From: CBDUBS01 sp965365445 | GTDB lineage: Bacteria; Bacteroidota; Rhodothermia; Rhodothermales; DASSAV01 | Direction: 5' to 3' | Assembly: GCA_965365445.1 (NCBI GenBank) | Contig: CBDUBS010000183.1 | Span: 1-7,423, forward strand | Length of the DNA: 7,423 nucleotides | Shown: positions 6,036 through 7,423 of the stretch, piece after piece | Layout of the letters: each line of letters begins with the position of its first letter | Position numbering within the stretch: position 1 is the stretch's first letter | Notes under the pieces: model-generated | What the model saw: only the letters and a program-made list of their open reading frames with translations | What the model was told of the DNA's origin: nothing | The model's database searches: none | Program-made: the position numbers and the translations under genes

Positions 6036-6074
6036 CATTGAATACTCGGCTCGGTACGGGCCAAACGGAAAGCG

Positions 6075-7037
6075 ATGCTCGAACTGCTGAAAAAAACGTT
6101 CTCGGAATTCTCGGACGACGACGCGCCGACGATGGCGGCCGCACTGGCGTACTACACGGTATTTGCTCTGCCGCCGCTGCTTATCCTGCTCATGATGATC
6201 CTCGGGTTTTTCCTCGACCCCTCGGATTTACAGGGGCGCATCCAGGACCAGATGGGTAACCTGATCGGGCCGCAGGCTGCCGAAGAAGTGCAGGCGATGA
6301 TAGAGAGCGCGGATCGGCCCGGGACGGGCGGGTTGCTCGCCACGCTGCTCAGCATTGCGGCCCTGCTGTTCAGCGCCACGGGCACGTTCGCCCAGTTGCA
6401 GAACGCGCTCAACAAAGCCTGGGAGGTTCAGCCGAACCCCAACCAGAGCAAACTCACCATGGTGAAGTCGTTCGCGCTCAAGCGGTTCTTTTCGCTCGGC
6501 ATGATCCTGGTGGTGGCGTTCCTGTTCCTCGTATCGCTGGCTCTGACGACGGTGCTGAACGTCATCGGGGAGCAGCTTTCCGGCCTGCTTCCCGGCGGTA
6601 TCGGGGTGGGGGTGGTATGGGTGCTCAACTTTGCCCTGCAATTCGCCGTCATTACCCTGCTTTTTGCAGCCATCTATAAAGTACTGCCCGATGCCGACAT
6701 TGCGTGGGAAAACGTGTGGCTCGGGGCGGCCGTCACGACGGTGCTGTTCATCCTCGGCAAGGTTGCGCTCGGGTTCTACATCGGCAGCAGCAATCCGGGG
6801 GAGGCCTTCGGAGCGGCGGGATCGCTGGCGGTCATCCTCGTGTGGGTATACTACTCGGCCATGATCGTGCTGCTCGGCGCCGAGTTTACCCAGGTGTGGG
6901 CCTCCCGGGACGGCACCGATATTCCCCCCTCCGAAGGAGCAGTGCGGGTGGTGGAAGAGAAAACGTTCCTCGACAAAAACCGTAACGAGGTAACCATAGA
7001 GGAGGATACGCCGGCTTCCAGAGAGAAGCGCCCCTGA
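6075..7037 (+). CDS. YihY/virulence factor BrkB family inner-membrane protein
   Basis: A 320-aa protein with the full family pattern. A short cytoplasmic head carries FSDDDAPTMAAALAYYTVF (residues 12-30), the usual N-terminal signature. Six hydrophobic helices lie at about 28-47, 86-105, 139-160, 178-200, 214-236 and 248-268. Conserved features include FSATGTFAQLQNALNKAW (99-116), YKVLPDADIAWENVWLGA (201-218), GFYIGSSNPGEAFGAAGSL (233-251) and LLGAEFTQVW (266-275). A charged tail of ~45 residues follows. Members were once called ribonuclease BN by error; they are integral membrane proteins of unsettled function. The gene is preceded by a weak GGAAAG site and by the hairpin described at 5997-6035. 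YihY genes often sit near DUF3618 and holin-like genes, so a shared envelope role is plausible. Its TGA directly abuts the stop of the convergent peptidase gene. Confidence 0.96.
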   Translation: MLELLKKTFSEFSDDDAPTMAAALAYYTVFALPPLLILLMMILGFFLDPSDLQGRIQDQMGNLIGPQAAEEVQAMIESADRPGTGGLLATLLSIAALLFSATGTFAQLQNALNKAWEVQPNPNQSKLTMVKSFALKRFFSLGMILVVAFLFLVSLALTTVLNVIGEQLSGLLPGGIGVGVVWVLNFALQFAVITLLFAAIYKVLPDADIAWENVWLGAAVTTVLFILGKVALGFYIGSSNPGEAFGAAGSLAVILVWVYYSAMIVLLGAEFTQVWASRDGTDIPPSEGAVRVVEEKTFLDKNRNEVTIEEDTPASREKRP

Positions 7038-7423
7038 TCACCGGGCCGCATTGCGGTACCGGAGCACGGCATCCACCGTAAGGCGGGTGACCGGATGGTA
7101 CAGCGGCCGAGCGCCGGAGTAAATCCGTTCCGCCAGCGGAAGGCCCCAATCCGTGCCGGCCAGGGCTTCATAGAGCGGAGCTACGAACTTCCGGCGGCCC
7201 TGGCTCGTCAGGAAGCGCTCCAGCGCGGGAAAGGCCGGCTCGTACCGGTTTCGGACGGCAATTTGTAGCCAGGCGAACAGCATCTCGCTGTTGCCGGAGC
7301 GGGAGAGGTTGAAAGCAGCATCCAGCTCGTCCAGGCGAGCGGGTTCCAGCCGGTCCGGCAGGCCGCGCAGGAAATGCAGCCATTCGTGCGTGGACCATCC
7401 CGAAACGTCGGGCAAACCTTCCC
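7038..7423 (-). CDS. M1-family aminopeptidase, leukotriene A4 hydrolase-type C-terminal domain (5' part beyond the window)
   Basis: The minus-strand frame ends with TGA at 7038-7040 and stays open to the right edge, so only about 127 C-terminal residues are seen. They match the helical C-terminal domain of LTA4-hydrolase-like aminopeptidases: STHEWLHFLRGLP, LDELDAAFNLSRSGNSEMLF, RNRYEPAFPALERFL, TSQGRRKFVAPLYEAL, and RPLYHPVTRLTVDAVL. In human LTA4H, an Arg and a Lys in the corresponding GRMKF segment bind the substrate carboxylate; both are kept here in GRRKF (codons within 7185-7199). The zinc site (HExxH...E) would lie outside the window. The likely role is trimming peptides from the N-terminus; export cannot be judged without the start. 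A TTG at 7413-7415 is internal, not a start. Confidence 0.95.
   Translation of the reverse strand, partial: EGLPDVSGWSTHEWLHFLRGLPDRLEPARLDELDAAFNLSRSGNSEMLFAWLQIAVRNRYEPAFPALERFLTSQGRRKFVAPLYEALAGTDWGLPLAERIYSGARPLYHPVTRLTVDAVLRYRNAAR

Overview
The window is a GC-rich stretch of a Gram-negative bacterial chromosome. The secretion signals point to the Bacteroidota/Rhodothermota side of the tree. A secreted protein ends in an NPFN-type C-terminal sorting/FlgD-Ig domain, a phosphatase carries a Sec signal that appears to be cut just before a Gln, and a sulfatase carries a lipoprotein-type signal. High GC together with Arg-rich proteins fits Rhodothermota (Salinibacter/Rhodothermus relatives) better than classic low-GC Bacteroidetes. 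This placement is an inference. No phage, insertion sequence, CRISPR array, tRNA or rRNA was seen.

Left part (1-3178): the tail of a large secreted protein, then a PhoD-like metallophosphatase (334-1764, +), convergent with a type I Cys sulfatase (1769-3178, -). Both enzymes are predicted to be exported and to release inorganic anions (phosphate, sulfate) from organic esters. Their stop codons lie only 4 nt apart.

Middle (3179-3797): about 620 nt with no confident gene. It holds a doubtful 75-aa membrane ORF on the minus strand, a degenerate CTGT tetranucleotide run, a perfect short hairpin, and a set of mutually exclusive inverted repeats in the leader of the next operon.

Right part (3798-5946): a tightly coupled three-gene operon. 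It encodes a YtxH/nutrient-deprivation-induced-like membrane-anchored helical protein, a Phage_holin_3_6-like two-helix membrane protein, and a DUF3618 protein with two membrane anchors. The genes overlap by 1 and 25 nt, and each has a strong Shine-Dalgarno sequence, unlike the enzyme genes to the left. The first and third proteins both carry striking Tyr/Arg-rich low-complexity tracts next to membrane anchors. A strong terminator-like hairpin (5997-6035) follows, and then a YihY/BrkB-family six-helix membrane protein (6075-7037). Such genes are recurrent companions in many bacteria and are usually linked to stress or envelope functions, but no mechanism is known for this combination. It is the most interesting part of the window.

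Right edge: the C-terminal portion of an M1-family aminopeptidase with a leukotriene-A4-hydrolase-type C-terminal domain (minus strand, running off the window). Its TGA stop abuts the TGA of the YihY gene to form the palindrome TGATCA.
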